A DNA stretch of 64,000 nt from the NCBI GenBank assembly GCA_030849945.1, contig JAVDKK010000003.1, positions 186,001 through 250,000 on the forward strand, written 5' to 3'. Positions 35,487 through 44,252 of the stretch are shown here, piece after piece. The notes beneath the pieces were generated by a model. That model was given only the letters and a program-made list of their open reading frames with translations. It was not told where the DNA came from and ran no database searches. Both the position numbers and the translations under genes were made by a program. This DNA is from Schauerella fraxinea. GTDB lineage: Bacteria > Pseudomonadota > Gammaproteobacteria > Burkholderiales > Burkholderiaceae_B. Every line of letters starts with the position of its first letter. The first letter of the stretch is position 1.

Positions 35487-35804
35487 ATGCGTAAGCCCCA
35501 CCTTGATGACGTTGATCGCGAAAATTTGATGGATTCGGTCAAGGCTAGCCTGACCGACGCAGAAGCGTTGCTGCGCGAGGCTGCCTCGAGCACCGGCGAA
35601 AAAGCCGCCGAGCTGCGTGAGCGCGCCATCATCTCGATCCGCCGTACCCGCGAAGCCATGTATGACGCGCAAGACGCCATGCTCGAACACGGCCGTCGCG
35701 CCGCGCGTGCGACCGACGATTACGTGCACGACAAGCCCTGGCAAGCGATTGCCGCCGCCGGCGTCGGTGGATTGCTGCTCGGCGTGCTGATCGCGCGTCG
35801 TTGA
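35487..35804 (+). CDS. DUF883 (ElaB/YqjD-like) membrane-anchored protein
   Basis: A 105-residue protein: a charged helical region and a C-terminal membrane anchor with GxxxG-like spacing (AAAGVGGLLLGVLIARR). E. coli YqjD and ElaB of this family anchor ribosomes to the inner membrane in stationary phase. The AGGGAG ribosome site is strong. It starts a run of genes that continues into hmuSTUV. Confidence 0.9.
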   Translation: MRKPHLDDVDRENLMDSVKASLTDAEALLREAASSTGEKAAELRERAIISIRRTREAMYDAQDAMLEHGRRAARATDDYVHDKPWQAIAAAGVGGLLLGVLIARR

Positions 35805-35865
35805 TGAACGGGTGGCGCGGCCGGTTGCGGCGGCGTCTTTCCCCCTCACGACGGGTTGATGGAAC

Positions 35866-36282
35866 ATGGGTATTCGCAAGTCTTTGATTGGTGTGGCTGC
35901 CGGGGTCGTTGGCCTTGTCGGCACGCGCCTCGAACTGCTGGGCCTTGAGGCCGCCAACGAGAAGGCGCGCTTGCTGCGCTTGTTGGGGATGTCGTTCGCG
36001 GCGTTATTGTTTTTGACGCTGGCCGTGCTGGTATTTTCGGTGCTGGTATCGGTGTACTTCTGGCCGACCGAAAACCGCTATCTCGCGCTGGGTCTCTTGG
36101 CTGCGGTGTATGGCGTGCTGGGTGTGGTCATGCTGGCCGCCGTGCGTCGTTCGTTGGTATACGACCCCGTACCGTTTGCGGCTACGTTGTCCGAACTGCA
36201 ACGCGATGCCGAGTTGTTGTCGCGCATCCGTGGCGCAGCCGAACATGACGGCGAGCGTCGCGCTCAAGCACGGGAGTATTGA
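35866..36282 (+). CDS. YqjE/phage-holin-III-like membrane protein
   Basis: A 138-residue protein with two close transmembrane segments (MSFAALLFLTLAVLVFSVLV and GLLAAVYGVLGVVMLAAV) and charged ends, matching the YqjE family usually encoded after a DUF883 gene. It is not a phage gene despite the family label. Its TGA overlaps the next ATG. Confidence 0.85.
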   Translation: MGIRKSLIGVAAGVVGLVGTRLELLGLEAANEKARLLRLLGMSFAALLFLTLAVLVFSVLVSVYFWPTENRYLALGLLAAVYGVLGVVMLAAVRRSLVYDPVPFAATLSELQRDAELLSRIRGAAEHDGERRAQAREY

Positions 36283-36704
36283 TGATGTCCAAATCCTCAG
36301 CGCACGTAGATCGCGCAGTGCGAATCGAACTCCTGCGCGCCAAGGCGGCGCTTGAGCGCGAAGCGCTCGTGAGCAGTGTCGTCGGCGCCGGCCGCGATTT
36401 GACGCCTTCGGCGTTGGCAAAAGATGTGTGGCCGCGCCTGGCCTCGATGAAAGGCACCACGATCGCGATGCAGGCCTATCACCTGTTGCGTCGCTATCCG
36501 GTGGTGGGGTCGAGCCTATCGGCGTTGGCGCTCAAGGGCGGTGGCATGCTGGCTGGCGGCGGCGTCATGCGCTTGCTTAAAGTGGCCGGCTTGGGCTTTG
36601 TGGGATTCAAGGCCCTGCGTATGGTGCAGGATGTACGCTCGGCGCCCTCGGCCCGCGCGCAGCGCGATGAGGCGGCGGTCCAAGCGGCGCGTCGCACCCT
36701 TTGA
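36282..36704 (+). CDS. YqjK-like small protein
   Basis: A 140-residue protein with a basic N-terminal helix (RIELLRAKAALEREALV) and a Gly-rich weakly hydrophobic segment (GGGMLAGGGVMRLLKVAGLGFVGFKAL). Position after YqjD- and YqjE-like genes suggests the YqjK partner; the match itself is loose. The ATG at 36282 shares its A with the previous stop, and ATG at 36285 is the alternative. Confidence 0.7.
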   Translation: MMSKSSAHVDRAVRIELLRAKAALEREALVSSVVGAGRDLTPSALAKDVWPRLASMKGTTIAMQAYHLLRRYPVVGSSLSALALKGGGMLAGGGVMRLLKVAGLGFVGFKALRMVQDVRSAPSARAQRDEAAVQAARRTL

Positions 36705-37771
36705 ACAATATCGTCACGCCTACCTCTGCGGCCGCGTTTTCCGACGCGGCCGCAGTCGTTCGTGCCCGCTATGCGGCCGAAGCCGAGCGCCTGAGCGGGC
36801 AACGAGCCAGGCAGGCGGCCGATGCGCTGGGCGTCTCTGAAGGCCAATGGGTGGCGGCGGGTTGTGCGGGCATCGAATCGACGCCGCTACAGCCTGCGTT
36901 TCAAGCCATTTTCCGGCAACTGCCCGAAGTGGGCCGGGTGATGGCGCTTACGCGCAACGACTGGTGCGTGCATGAGCGGCATGGCCGCTACGAAGACGTG
37001 CGTGCCGATGGGCCGATGGGGCTGGTGCTCGGGCCCGACATCGATCTGCGCGTGTTCTTTTTCAATTGGGCGTCCGCGTGGTCAGTGAACGACGCCGGGC
37101 GACGCAGCTTGCAGTTTTTCGACACGGCCGGGATGGCCGTGCACAAGATATATGCGACGGCCGAAACGGATATGGCCGCGTTCGAGGCGCTGGTCGACGC
37201 GCATCGCCATGCCGCACCGGTGTGGCCGGACAACGGCCCGGCACCTGAGCGGCCCGCGCCGCGGGGTGTCAAGGATGCGACAGCCTTGCGCACCGATTGG
37301 CGCGCGATGACGGATACCCATCAGTTTTTCCCGCTCTTGAAAAAGCACGACGCCGATCGCTTGGCCGCACTTGAAGCCGCCGGCGCCGATCTGGCGCAAC
37401 CGGTGGCGATCGATGCGGTTGAAACGGTATTGACGGGTGCGGCGGCCGACGGCATCGCCATCATGTGCTTCGTGGCCAACCGCGGCATGATCCAGATCCA
37501 CAGTGGCCCGATCCACACCCTGCGGCGTACCGGCCCTTGGTACAACGTGCTCGATCCCGATTTCAATCTGCATCTGAACACCACGGCGATCGCCCAGGTG
37601 TGGGTGGTCAACAAACCTACCGCCGACGGGTGGGTGACGTCGCTGGAGGTGTATAACGCCGAAGGCGATCTGATCGTTCAATTCTTTGGCGCACGCAAGC
37701 CCGGCCAGGCGGAACTGCCGGCGTGGCGCCGCACGTTGGCCGCCCTGTGCGGCACCCCTTTGGCGCAGTGA
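36701..37771 (+). CDS. hmuS: Hemin-handling protein HmuS (HemS family)
   Basis: A 356-residue cytosolic protein that receives imported heme and aids its storage or breakdown. It has the duplicated HemS/ChuX fold: the first half with VMALTRNDWCVHERHG and RVFFFNWASAW, the second half with GIAIMCFVANRGMIQIHSGPI and GPWYNVLDPDFNLHLN, the classic block. No ATG lies early in the frame; the only credible start is TTG at 36701, which overlaps the previous stop as TTGA, implying translational coupling. Confidence 0.92.
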   Translation: MNNIVTPTSAAAFSDAAAVVRARYAAEAERLSGQRARQAADALGVSEGQWVAAGCAGIESTPLQPAFQAIFRQLPEVGRVMALTRNDWCVHERHGRYEDVRADGPMGLVLGPDIDLRVFFFNWASAWSVNDAGRRSLQFFDTAGMAVHKIYATAETDMAAFEALVDAHRHAAPVWPDNGPAPERPAPRGVKDATALRTDWRAMTDTHQFFPLLKKHDADRLAALEAAGADLAQPVAIDAVETVLTGAAADGIAIMCFVANRGMIQIHSGPIHTLRRTGPWYNVLDPDFNLHLNTTAIAQVWVVNKPTADGWVTSLEVYNAEGDLIVQFFGARKPGQAELPAWRRTLAALCGTPLAQ

Positions 37772-37778
37772 GAACACG

Positions 37779-38672
37779 ATGGGCGTAGGCGTTACAACCG
37801 AAGGCACGCTGGCACGTACGGTGGCACGCGGTGTTCTGGCAGCCGGCCTGGCTTTTTGGCTGAGCACGGCAGCCTGGGCCGCTCAAGGTGCTGCGCCCAA
37901 GCGGGTGGTCACCCTGGGTGGGAGCGTGACGGAGATCGCCTTTGCGCTCGATCGCGGCGATCGAATCGTGGCCGACGATCTGTCCAGCCTCTATCCGGAA
38001 GCCGCCACGCGCCTGCCGCGCGTCGGCTACTACCGTGCCACGCCGGTTGAAGGCGTGGTGGCCATGCGACCCGACATGGTGCTGGCCTCCGAGCAGGCCG
38101 GTCCGCCGCACGCCATCCAGAAGTTGACCGAACTCGGCGTCAATGTTCAGGTTGTGTCCGATCAACCTACGGTGGCGTCGCTTTATCGCCGTATCGATCA
38201 AGTGGCCGCTGCCCTGGATGCCAAGCCTGCCGGCGCGCAGTTGTCGGCAGCGCTCAAGCGCGACCTGGATCGCATCCAGGCACAACCCCGAAGCGGCCGT
38301 CCCACATTGTTGATGGTCAATCGCACCGGAGCGTCCCAGGGGGCGGGCAGCGGTACCGCGGCCGACGAAATCCTGCGGCTGGCCGGACTCACCAATGTGT
38401 TGGCTGCTCAGCAAGGCTACAAGCCACTTTCGCCAGAAGCGATGACGGCGCTGGCACCTGAACTGATCGTGATCACGGCCTCCTCGCTGGAGGCGTTGGG
38501 CGGCATGGACAAACTGCTGCAGGTACCCGGCGTGATCGGCACCCCGGCGGCCCGTGCGGGGCGCATCGTGGTGATGGACGATCTGTTGGTGCTGGGCCTT
38601 GGGCCGCGTTTGCCGCAGGCGTTGCAGCACCTGCACGATGCCGCTGGAGCGCCCGCGCGTGCGGCGCGCTGA
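37779..38672 (+). CDS. hmuT: Periplasmic heme-binding protein HmuT
   Basis: Substrate-binding protein of the heme ABC importer. It has 297 residues with a signal peptide (GVLAAGLAFWLSTAAWA). Typical class III binding-protein blocks are VVTLGGSVTEIAFALDRGDRIV and RVGYYRATPVEGVVAMRPDMVLAS in pieces. The start ATG at 37779 is 8 bp after hmuS. The end overlaps hmuU by 35 bp. Confidence 0.93.
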   Translation: MGVGVTTEGTLARTVARGVLAAGLAFWLSTAAWAAQGAAPKRVVTLGGSVTEIAFALDRGDRIVADDLSSLYPEAATRLPRVGYYRATPVEGVVAMRPDMVLASEQAGPPHAIQKLTELGVNVQVVSDQPTVASLYRRIDQVAAALDAKPAGAQLSAALKRDLDRIQAQPRSGRPTLLMVNRTGASQGAGSGTAADEILRLAGLTNVLAAQQGYKPLSPEAMTALAPELIVITASSLEALGGMDKLLQVPGVIGTPAARAGRIVVMDDLLVLGLGPRLPQALQHLHDAAGAPARAAR

Positions 38673-39660
38673 CGTCCGGCCGACCACTGCGATCGCCGGT
38701 TTGGCCGTGCTGCTCGTGGTGGCGATGGCCGTTGCCTGCGCCAGCGGCGCGGTCTCCATTCCACTCACAAGCCTGCCGACGCTGCTGTGGGGCCAACCGG
38801 CCCCCGGCGACCAGTTGCTGCGCAACGTGCTCGTGGATGTACGCATTCCCAGAGTGCTGTTTAGCGCGTTGGCGGGGGCGGCGCTCGCCATTACCGGCGC
38901 GGTGATGCAAGCCTTGTTTCGCAATCCGCTCGCCGAGCCCGGCCTGGTGGGGATTTCGGCGGGTGGCGCATTAGGTGCGGTAACGGCGATCGTATTTACC
39001 TCGGGTGGCTTCTGGCTGCTCGCACCGGCGGCGTTTCTGGGCAGCCTGGGCGCCACGGCGCTGGCCTACACATTGGGCCGCCGTGCGCCCGGCGTGGCCG
39101 GATTGCTGTTGGCGGGCATCGCCATCAACACCGTGGCCGGTAGCCTGATCGGCTTGTTCACCACCTTGGCCAACGATGCGCAACTGCGCGATCTCACGTT
39201 CTGGAATCTGGGTAGTCTGGCCGGCGCCAATTGGTCGTTGCTCGCGTTTCTCGCGCCCTGGACGCTGGTGTGGACGATATGGCTCGCGCGCCAATGGCGG
39301 CTGCTCAATGCCCTGTTGTTGGGGGAGCGCGAAGCGCAGCATCTGGGCTTTCCTCTGGTGACCGTGCGTCGCAAGCTCATCGTGGCGATGGCCCTCGTGG
39401 TGGGACCGCTTGTTGCGGCCACCGGCGGCATCGGCTTCATTGGCTTGGTGGTGCCGCACCTCATCCGGCTCACCTTGGGCGCCAATCACCGCTGGCTGCT
39501 GCCGGCGTCGATGCTGGCGGGCGCGCTGGCGCTTACCTTGGCCGATTGGCTGGCGCGGATCGTGATCGTGCCGGCCGAGTTGCCGATCGGTCTGGTCACC
39601 AGTCTGGTCGGCGGCCCATTCTTCATCTGGCTGCTTGCCCGCGGGAGACGGCTGGTATGA
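38638..39660 (+). CDS. hmuU: Heme ABC transporter permease HmuU
   Basis: FecCD-family permease, 340 residues with about ten membrane segments. RIPRVLFSALAGAALAITGAVMQALFRNPLAEPGLVGIS in pieces, and GIGFIGLVVPHLIRLTLG (the ATPase-coupling loop) identify it. ATG at 38638 lies inside hmuT; upstream in-frame codons are less likely. It overlaps hmuV by ATGA. Confidence 0.94.
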   Translation: MPLERPRVRRADVRPTTAIAGLAVLLVVAMAVACASGAVSIPLTSLPTLLWGQPAPGDQLLRNVLVDVRIPRVLFSALAGAALAITGAVMQALFRNPLAEPGLVGISAGGALGAVTAIVFTSGGFWLLAPAAFLGSLGATALAYTLGRRAPGVAGLLLAGIAINTVAGSLIGLFTTLANDAQLRDLTFWNLGSLAGANWSLLAFLAPWTLVWTIWLARQWRLLNALLLGEREAQHLGFPLVTVRRKLIVAMALVVGPLVAATGGIGFIGLVVPHLIRLTLGANHRWLLPASMLAGALALTLADWLARIVIVPAELPIGLVTSLVGGPFFIWLLARGRRLV

Positions 39661-40454
39661 GTCTGGACGGCCGTCATCTTCGGGTCGAGCGCGATGGGCA
39701 AACGGTGTTGGAGGACGTCTCCTGCCGCTTGGCGCCAGGCGAAGTATTGGGCTTGCTGGGCCCTAATGGCGCCGGCAAGTCGACGTTACTGGGCGCGCTG
39801 GCCGGCGAACTTCCGCTGGCCGCCGGCCGCGTCACGCTCGACGATGCGCCGCTCGACGCCATGCCGCCCGCGCAGCAGGCCATGCGGCGCGCGGTGCTGC
39901 CGCAAAAGCCCGGGTTGCGGTTTGCGTTGTCGGTGACCGAAGTGATCGGCATGGGCGCGTATCCGTTTCCGGCGCTGGTGCCGGATCGCGTGGATGCGCT
40001 GGTGGCAGACGCGGCTGCGCGGGCCGACGTGGCGGGTTTGCTCGACCGGCCGTATGCGTTGTTATCGGGCGGTGAGCAGCAGCGGGTGCATTTGGCTCGG
40101 GTGCTGGTGCAGGCGGCGGCGCAGCTGGTGACGGGTGAGCCGCGTTATCTGTTGTGGGACGAACCCACCGCCAGCCAGGATCCGCCGCATCAGCATGCGG
40201 TGCTGGCCCTGGCGCGCCGGTTGGCGCGGGAGCAGCATGCGGGCGTGCTGATCGTGATGCACGATCTCAATCTGGCGGCGCAATGGTGCGATCGGTTGGT
40301 ATTGCTCGCCGATCGCAAGGTGGTGGCGGACGGCCCGCCCGAGGCTGTGCTCACACCCGCGATCCTGGCGCGCACGTATGGCATGGCGGCACATGTGCTG
40401 CCGCATCCGATGCTACCCGGACGATTGCAGGTGTGGTTCGACGCCGACGCGTGA
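39657..40454 (+). CDS. hmuV: Heme ABC transporter ATP-binding protein HmuV
   Basis: A 265-residue ATPase. Walker A is GPNGAGKST, the Q loop LPQKPGL, the signature LSGGEQQRV, Walker B YLLWDEPTAS and the switch His is in VMHDLNLAAQW. It is the last gene of the run; the TonB-dependent receptor that this system needs is not in the window. Confidence 0.95.
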   Translation: MSLDGRHLRVERDGQTVLEDVSCRLAPGEVLGLLGPNGAGKSTLLGALAGELPLAAGRVTLDDAPLDAMPPAQQAMRRAVLPQKPGLRFALSVTEVIGMGAYPFPALVPDRVDALVADAAARADVAGLLDRPYALLSGGEQQRVHLARVLVQAAAQLVTGEPRYLLWDEPTASQDPPHQHAVLALARRLAREQHAGVLIVMHDLNLAAQWCDRLVLLADRKVVADGPPEAVLTPAILARTYGMAAHVLPHPMLPGRLQVWFDADA

Positions 40455-40471
40455 ACCGGGCCGAGGGTCAC

Positions 40472-40542
40472 GAACGAGTATCTGAACGCGTACTGAACGG
40501 GTACTGGAACGGATACTTGAACGGATACTTGAACGGGTGCCG
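40472..40542. repeat. Six degenerate 12-bp tandem units
   Basis: Units start at 40472, 40484, 40495, 40507, 40519 and 40531 and follow GAACGNRTACTN; the fourth and fifth are identical (GAACGGATACTT), and the second is 11 bp. They fill the gap between convergent hmuV and ubiD. Confidence 0.85.
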
Positions 40543-40584
40543 CGCACGACTCAGCACATGATTCGCAGCACCCGCACCCGCGTC

Positions 40585-42129
40585 TTACAGCCCTAGATCG
40601 CTCCACATGCCGTCCACGCGCTGCTTCACCTCGTCGCTCATCGCGATCGGCCGGCCCCATTCGCGGTCGGTTTCACCCGGCCATTTGTTGGTCGCGTCCA
40701 GACCCATTTTGCCGCCCAGGCCCGACACGGGCGAGGCGAAATCGAGGTAATCGATCGGCGTGCGTTCGACCATAACCGCATCGCGCACCGGATCCATGCG
40801 GGTGGTCATCGCCCATACCACTTCCTTCCATTGGCGCGGATCGATGTCTTCGTCCACCACGATGATGAACTTGGTGTACATGAACTGGCGCAGCACGCTC
40901 CATAGCCCGAACATCACGCGGCGCGCGTGGCCCGGGTACTGCTTGCGGATCGACACCACCGCCAGGCGATAGCTGCAGCCTTCGGGCGGCAGATAAAAGT
41001 CCACGATCTCGGGCATCTGGCGGCGCAGGAGCGGCACGAATACTTCATTGAGCGCCACGCCCAGCACAGCCGGTTCGTCGGGCGGCTTGCCCGTGTAGGT
41101 CGAGTGGTAGATTGGATCGCGGCGCATGGTGATGCGCGTGACCGTAAAGACCGGAAACCAGTCCTGCTCGTTGTAGTAGCCCGTGTGATCGCCGTAAGGG
41201 CCTTCGAGCGCCTGCTCGTAATCGCTTTTGGGCGGGGCCTTCACGCCGTCGGGCACCACCGGGGCCGTGGCGCGCGGATCGCTCGAGGGCAGCAGGTAGC
41301 CTTCGAGCACGATTTCGGCCGAGGCCGGCACTTGCAGATCGCTGCCGATGGTTTTGACCACTTCGGTGCGCGAGCCCCGCAGCAATCCAGCAAATTGGTA
41401 TTCAGACAGCGAATCCGGCACCGGTGTGACGGCACCCAGAATCGTGGCGGGGTCCGCGCCCAGCGCCACGGCGATCGGAAACGGCGTGCCGGGATGGGCG
41501 AGGGCGTGATCGCGAAAATCGAGCGCACCGCCGCGATGCGACAGCCAGCGCATGATGAGCTTGTTGCGGGCGATGGGCTGCTGGCGGTAGATGCCCAGAT
41601 TCTGACGCTTGGCGTTGGGGCCGCGCGTGACCACCAGACCCCACGTGAGGAGCGGCGCCACGTCGCCCGGCCAGCATTGTTGCAGCGGCAGGGCGTTCAG
41701 ATCGACATCGTCGCCCTCGATCACGACTTCCTGGCAGGGTGCCGTACGTACCGTTTTCGGACTCATGTCCCACAACGCCGCCTTGAGCATGGCGACCTTG
41801 GCCCACGCGTCCTTGAAGCCTTTGGGCGGTTCCGGCTCGCGCAGCGACGCCAGCAACTCACCCACATCGCGCAACGCCGTGACATCTTCGGCGCCCATGC
41901 CCCACGCTACGCGTTTGGGCGTGCCGAACATATTGGCCAGCACCGGCATGCCGGCCTGCTTGCCGCGATGCTGCGCGTTTTCGAACAGCAAAGCCGGGCC
42001 TTCGGCACGCAGCACCCGATCGGCGATCTCGGTCATTTCGAGTTCGGTCGACACCGGCGCTGTGATGCGCTTGAGCTCGCCCTTGGTCTCGAGTTGCGCG
42101 ATGAAGTCTCTCAAGTCACGGTATTTCAC
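40585..42129 (-). CDS. ubiD: 4-hydroxy-3-polyprenylbenzoate decarboxylase
   Basis: Prenylated-FMN dependent decarboxylase of ubiquinone synthesis. It has 514 residues. Family blocks include GMGAEDVTALRDVG, QNLGIYRQQP (the Arg), EIVLEGYL, EGPYGDHTGYYNEQD (acidic catalytic residues) and KFIIVVDEDIDP. The flavin prenyltransferase ubiX is not in the window. Confidence 0.95.
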   Translation of the reverse strand: MKYRDLRDFIAQLETKGELKRITAPVSTELEMTEIADRVLRAEGPALLFENAQHRGKQAGMPVLANMFGTPKRVAWGMGAEDVTALRDVGELLASLREPEPPKGFKDAWAKVAMLKAALWDMSPKTVRTAPCQEVVIEGDDVDLNALPLQQCWPGDVAPLLTWGLVVTRGPNAKRQNLGIYRQQPIARNKLIMRWLSHRGGALDFRDHALAHPGTPFPIAVALGADPATILGAVTPVPDSLSEYQFAGLLRGSRTEVVKTIGSDLQVPASAEIVLEGYLLPSSDPRATAPVVPDGVKAPPKSDYEQALEGPYGDHTGYYNEQDWFPVFTVTRITMRRDPIYHSTYTGKPPDEPAVLGVALNEVFVPLLRRQMPEIVDFYLPPEGCSYRLAVVSIRKQYPGHARRVMFGLWSVLRQFMYTKFIIVVDEDIDPRQWKEVVWAMTTRMDPVRDAVMVERTPIDYLDFASPVSGLGGKMGLDATNKWPGETDREWGRPIAMSDEVKQRVDGMWSDLGL

Positions 42130-42211
42130 GTTAATTCCGGATAATTTAGTTACATTTGTGAAGTTGGGGAGAGGTTAACATCGGTTCCCTCTCCACCAAG
42201 CAGGAGGTCCC

Positions 42212-43033
42212 ATGGCTGAAGCATTGGCTTCCCATCTCGACTTTCAACTGCTGGCGCGACGCATTCATCGCATTGTGGCCGAATGGCTCCGACTCTGCTC
42301 GGTATACCTCGGCATCGTTGTGATCGTCACCGTCAGCATGGGTATGGCGCTGCCGGGTTTACGCAGCCAAGCCCTTCAGGTTCACGAAGCACTGCTCGCC
42401 GCGTTGGCGCCGTCCTCACTCTCGGGCGGCCAGGATACCGCAGGCGATGGCGGCGAGCCGACCGCGGTCGTCTTGGCCATCCCCAACGCGCCCGCGTCCA
42501 ACGCGACGGCTTATCTGAGTCCGCCGCGCGTGGCACCCAAGCCCGTGCCCAAACCCGCGCCGCAAACGGCGAGCGCGTCGCGTAATCAGATGGATGCGTT
42601 GAAGAGCTACATCTCGCGTAAGTACAAGGTGGCCAACGACGCAACCGGTGTGCTGGTCGCTACCGCCTTCAAAGTGGGCGACGAGCATGATCTCGACCCG
42701 CTCTTGCTGTTGGCTGTGATGGCTATCGAATCGCGCTATAACCCGTTCGCCGAAAGTCCGGTGGGCGCGCAGGGCCTGATGCAGGTCATGACGAGCGTGC
42801 ACCAGGAAAAATTCGAGAAGTTCGGCGACAACGCCGCGCTCGATCCCGTGGCCAACATTCGCGTGGGCTCCACGATCCTGCGCGACTGTATCCAACGCCG
42901 CGGCTCGGTTAACGCCGGGTTGTCGTGCTATGTGGGCGCGACCGGCCCCAACGACGGCGGCTACAGCGGCAAGGTGCAAGCCGAGCGCCGCCGCCTGGCG
43001 CTGGCTTCGGGCATCGCGCTGGCCCGCGAGTGA
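42212..43033 (+). CDS. SLT-type lytic transglycosylase
   Basis: A 273-residue protein with an N-terminal membrane anchor (VYLGIVVIVTVSMGMALPG), a Pro-rich spacer (PKPVPKPAP) and a C-terminal goose-lysozyme/SLT fold. The catalytic Glu is in LAVMAIESRYNP, followed by SPVGAQGLMQVM and NIRVGSTILRDC. It cleaves peptidoglycan glycan strands in the periplasm. A clear ribosome site (CAGGAGG) precedes ATG 42212. Confidence 0.92.
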   Translation: MAEALASHLDFQLLARRIHRIVAEWLRLCSVYLGIVVIVTVSMGMALPGLRSQALQVHEALLAALAPSSLSGGQDTAGDGGEPTAVVLAIPNAPASNATAYLSPPRVAPKPVPKPAPQTASASRNQMDALKSYISRKYKVANDATGVLVATAFKVGDEHDLDPLLLLAVMAIESRYNPFAESPVGAQGLMQVMTSVHQEKFEKFGDNAALDPVANIRVGSTILRDCIQRRGSVNAGLSCYVGATGPNDGGYSGKVQAERRRLALASGIALARE

Positions 43034-43049
43034 CGGTAGCCGCTCAGGC

Positions 43050-44219
43050 TCAGCCTTTGATGCGGGTGAGCCAGCGGTTCATGCGGTCCACGGCTTCTTC
43101 CAGGCGCGGCAACGCGGTCGCGTAGGAAAAGCGAATCATTTTCTTGGCATGGGCCGGACCGAAGTCGTGGCCCGGTACGGCGGCAATACCGGTTTCGAGC
43201 AGCAGGCGCTGCGAAAACGTCTGGCTATCCATGCCGGTGCTGCTCACGTCCGCATAGATGTAGAACGCGCCGTCGGGTTTTACCGGCACCGTCAATCCCA
43301 GCTTTTCGAAGGCCGGCAGCAGATAATCGCGGCGGGCCTGGAAGGCGCGACGGCGCTCTTCGAAAATCGCCATCGATTCGGGCTCGAAGCAGGCCAGCGC
43401 GGCGTGCTGCGCCAGCGTCGGCGCGCAGATCGACAGGCTGCCGGCGATTTTGTCGATGGTGCTGACCATCGACTCGGGCACGATCAGCCAGCCCAGGCGC
43501 CAGCCCGTCATGTGGAAATACTTGCTGAAGCTGTTGATGATGATGAGATCGTCGTCCAGCGTCAGGGCCGACTTGGGCGCGTGGTCATACGACAGGCCCA
43601 GGTAGATCTCGTCCATGATCGTGAACCCGTCGCGTTCGCGAACCACTTGCAGCAGCTCGGCCAACTCATCGTGCGCGATCGAGGTGCCGGTGGGATTGCT
43701 GGGCGACGCGATCAACACGCCACGGGTGGCATCGTTCCAATGGGTGCGTACGTCGTCGGCGCTGAGTTGAAAACGCTTTTCGGCCGAGCTGGCGACCAGG
43801 CGCGGCTTGCCGCCAGCGCCCAGGATGAAATTGGAATTGGCAGGGTAGGACGGGTCGGGCATCAACACTTCGGCGCCCGGGTCTACCAGGGCAGCGCACG
43901 CCAGGCTCAGCGCGCCGGATGCGCCGGCGGTCACGATCACACGTGCGGGGTCGATGGTGGCGCCGAACTGCTTACCGTAGAACGCAGCGATGGCTTCGCG
44001 CAATGGGGCGATACCGGCGGCGGCCGTGTAGCCGCTCAAGCCGCTGCGCGAGGCGCGATCGAGTGCTGCCACCACGGCCGGTGGCGCGGTAAAGTCAGGT
44101 TCACCGATGCCCATGCTGATAATGTCTTCGCCGGCGGCCTGCAGGGCTTGCGCCTGCTTGAACAGGTTCATCACCTGAAAGGTCAGAAAATCGTGGGTAC
44201 GGGTGGCGAGGCGAGGCAT
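43050..44219 (-). CDS. Class I/II pyridoxal-phosphate aminotransferase
   Basis: A 389-residue fold-type I aminotransferase. The PLP lysine is in NSFSKYFHMTGWRLGW, with SPSNPTGT, DEIYLGLSYD and the C-terminal Arg in KKMIRFSYA. It resembles aspartate/aromatic or alanine-type enzymes; specificity cannot be fixed. It is divergent from the FAD-oxidase-like gene at 44253, 33 bp apart. Confidence 0.9.
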   Translation of the reverse strand: MPRLATRTHDFLTFQVMNLFKQAQALQAAGEDIISMGIGEPDFTAPPAVVAALDRASRSGLSGYTAAAGIAPLREAIAAFYGKQFGATIDPARVIVTAGASGALSLACAALVDPGAEVLMPDPSYPANSNFILGAGGKPRLVASSAEKRFQLSADDVRTHWNDATRGVLIASPSNPTGTSIAHDELAELLQVVRERDGFTIMDEIYLGLSYDHAPKSALTLDDDLIIINSFSKYFHMTGWRLGWLIVPESMVSTIDKIAGSLSICAPTLAQHAALACFEPESMAIFEERRRAFQARRDYLLPAFEKLGLTVPVKPDGAFYIYADVSSTGMDSQTFSQRLLLETGIAAVPGHDFGPAHAKKMIRFSYATALPRLEEAVDRMNRWLTRIKG

Positions 44220-44252
44220 GGTGCTTCTCAGAACAAAAAAGGAATTGTAGTC

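Noticed and set aside
35866..36282. Prophage remnant suggested by a holin-III-like gene
   Set aside because: It is the YqjE family next to a DUF883 gene; no phage gene lies nearby.
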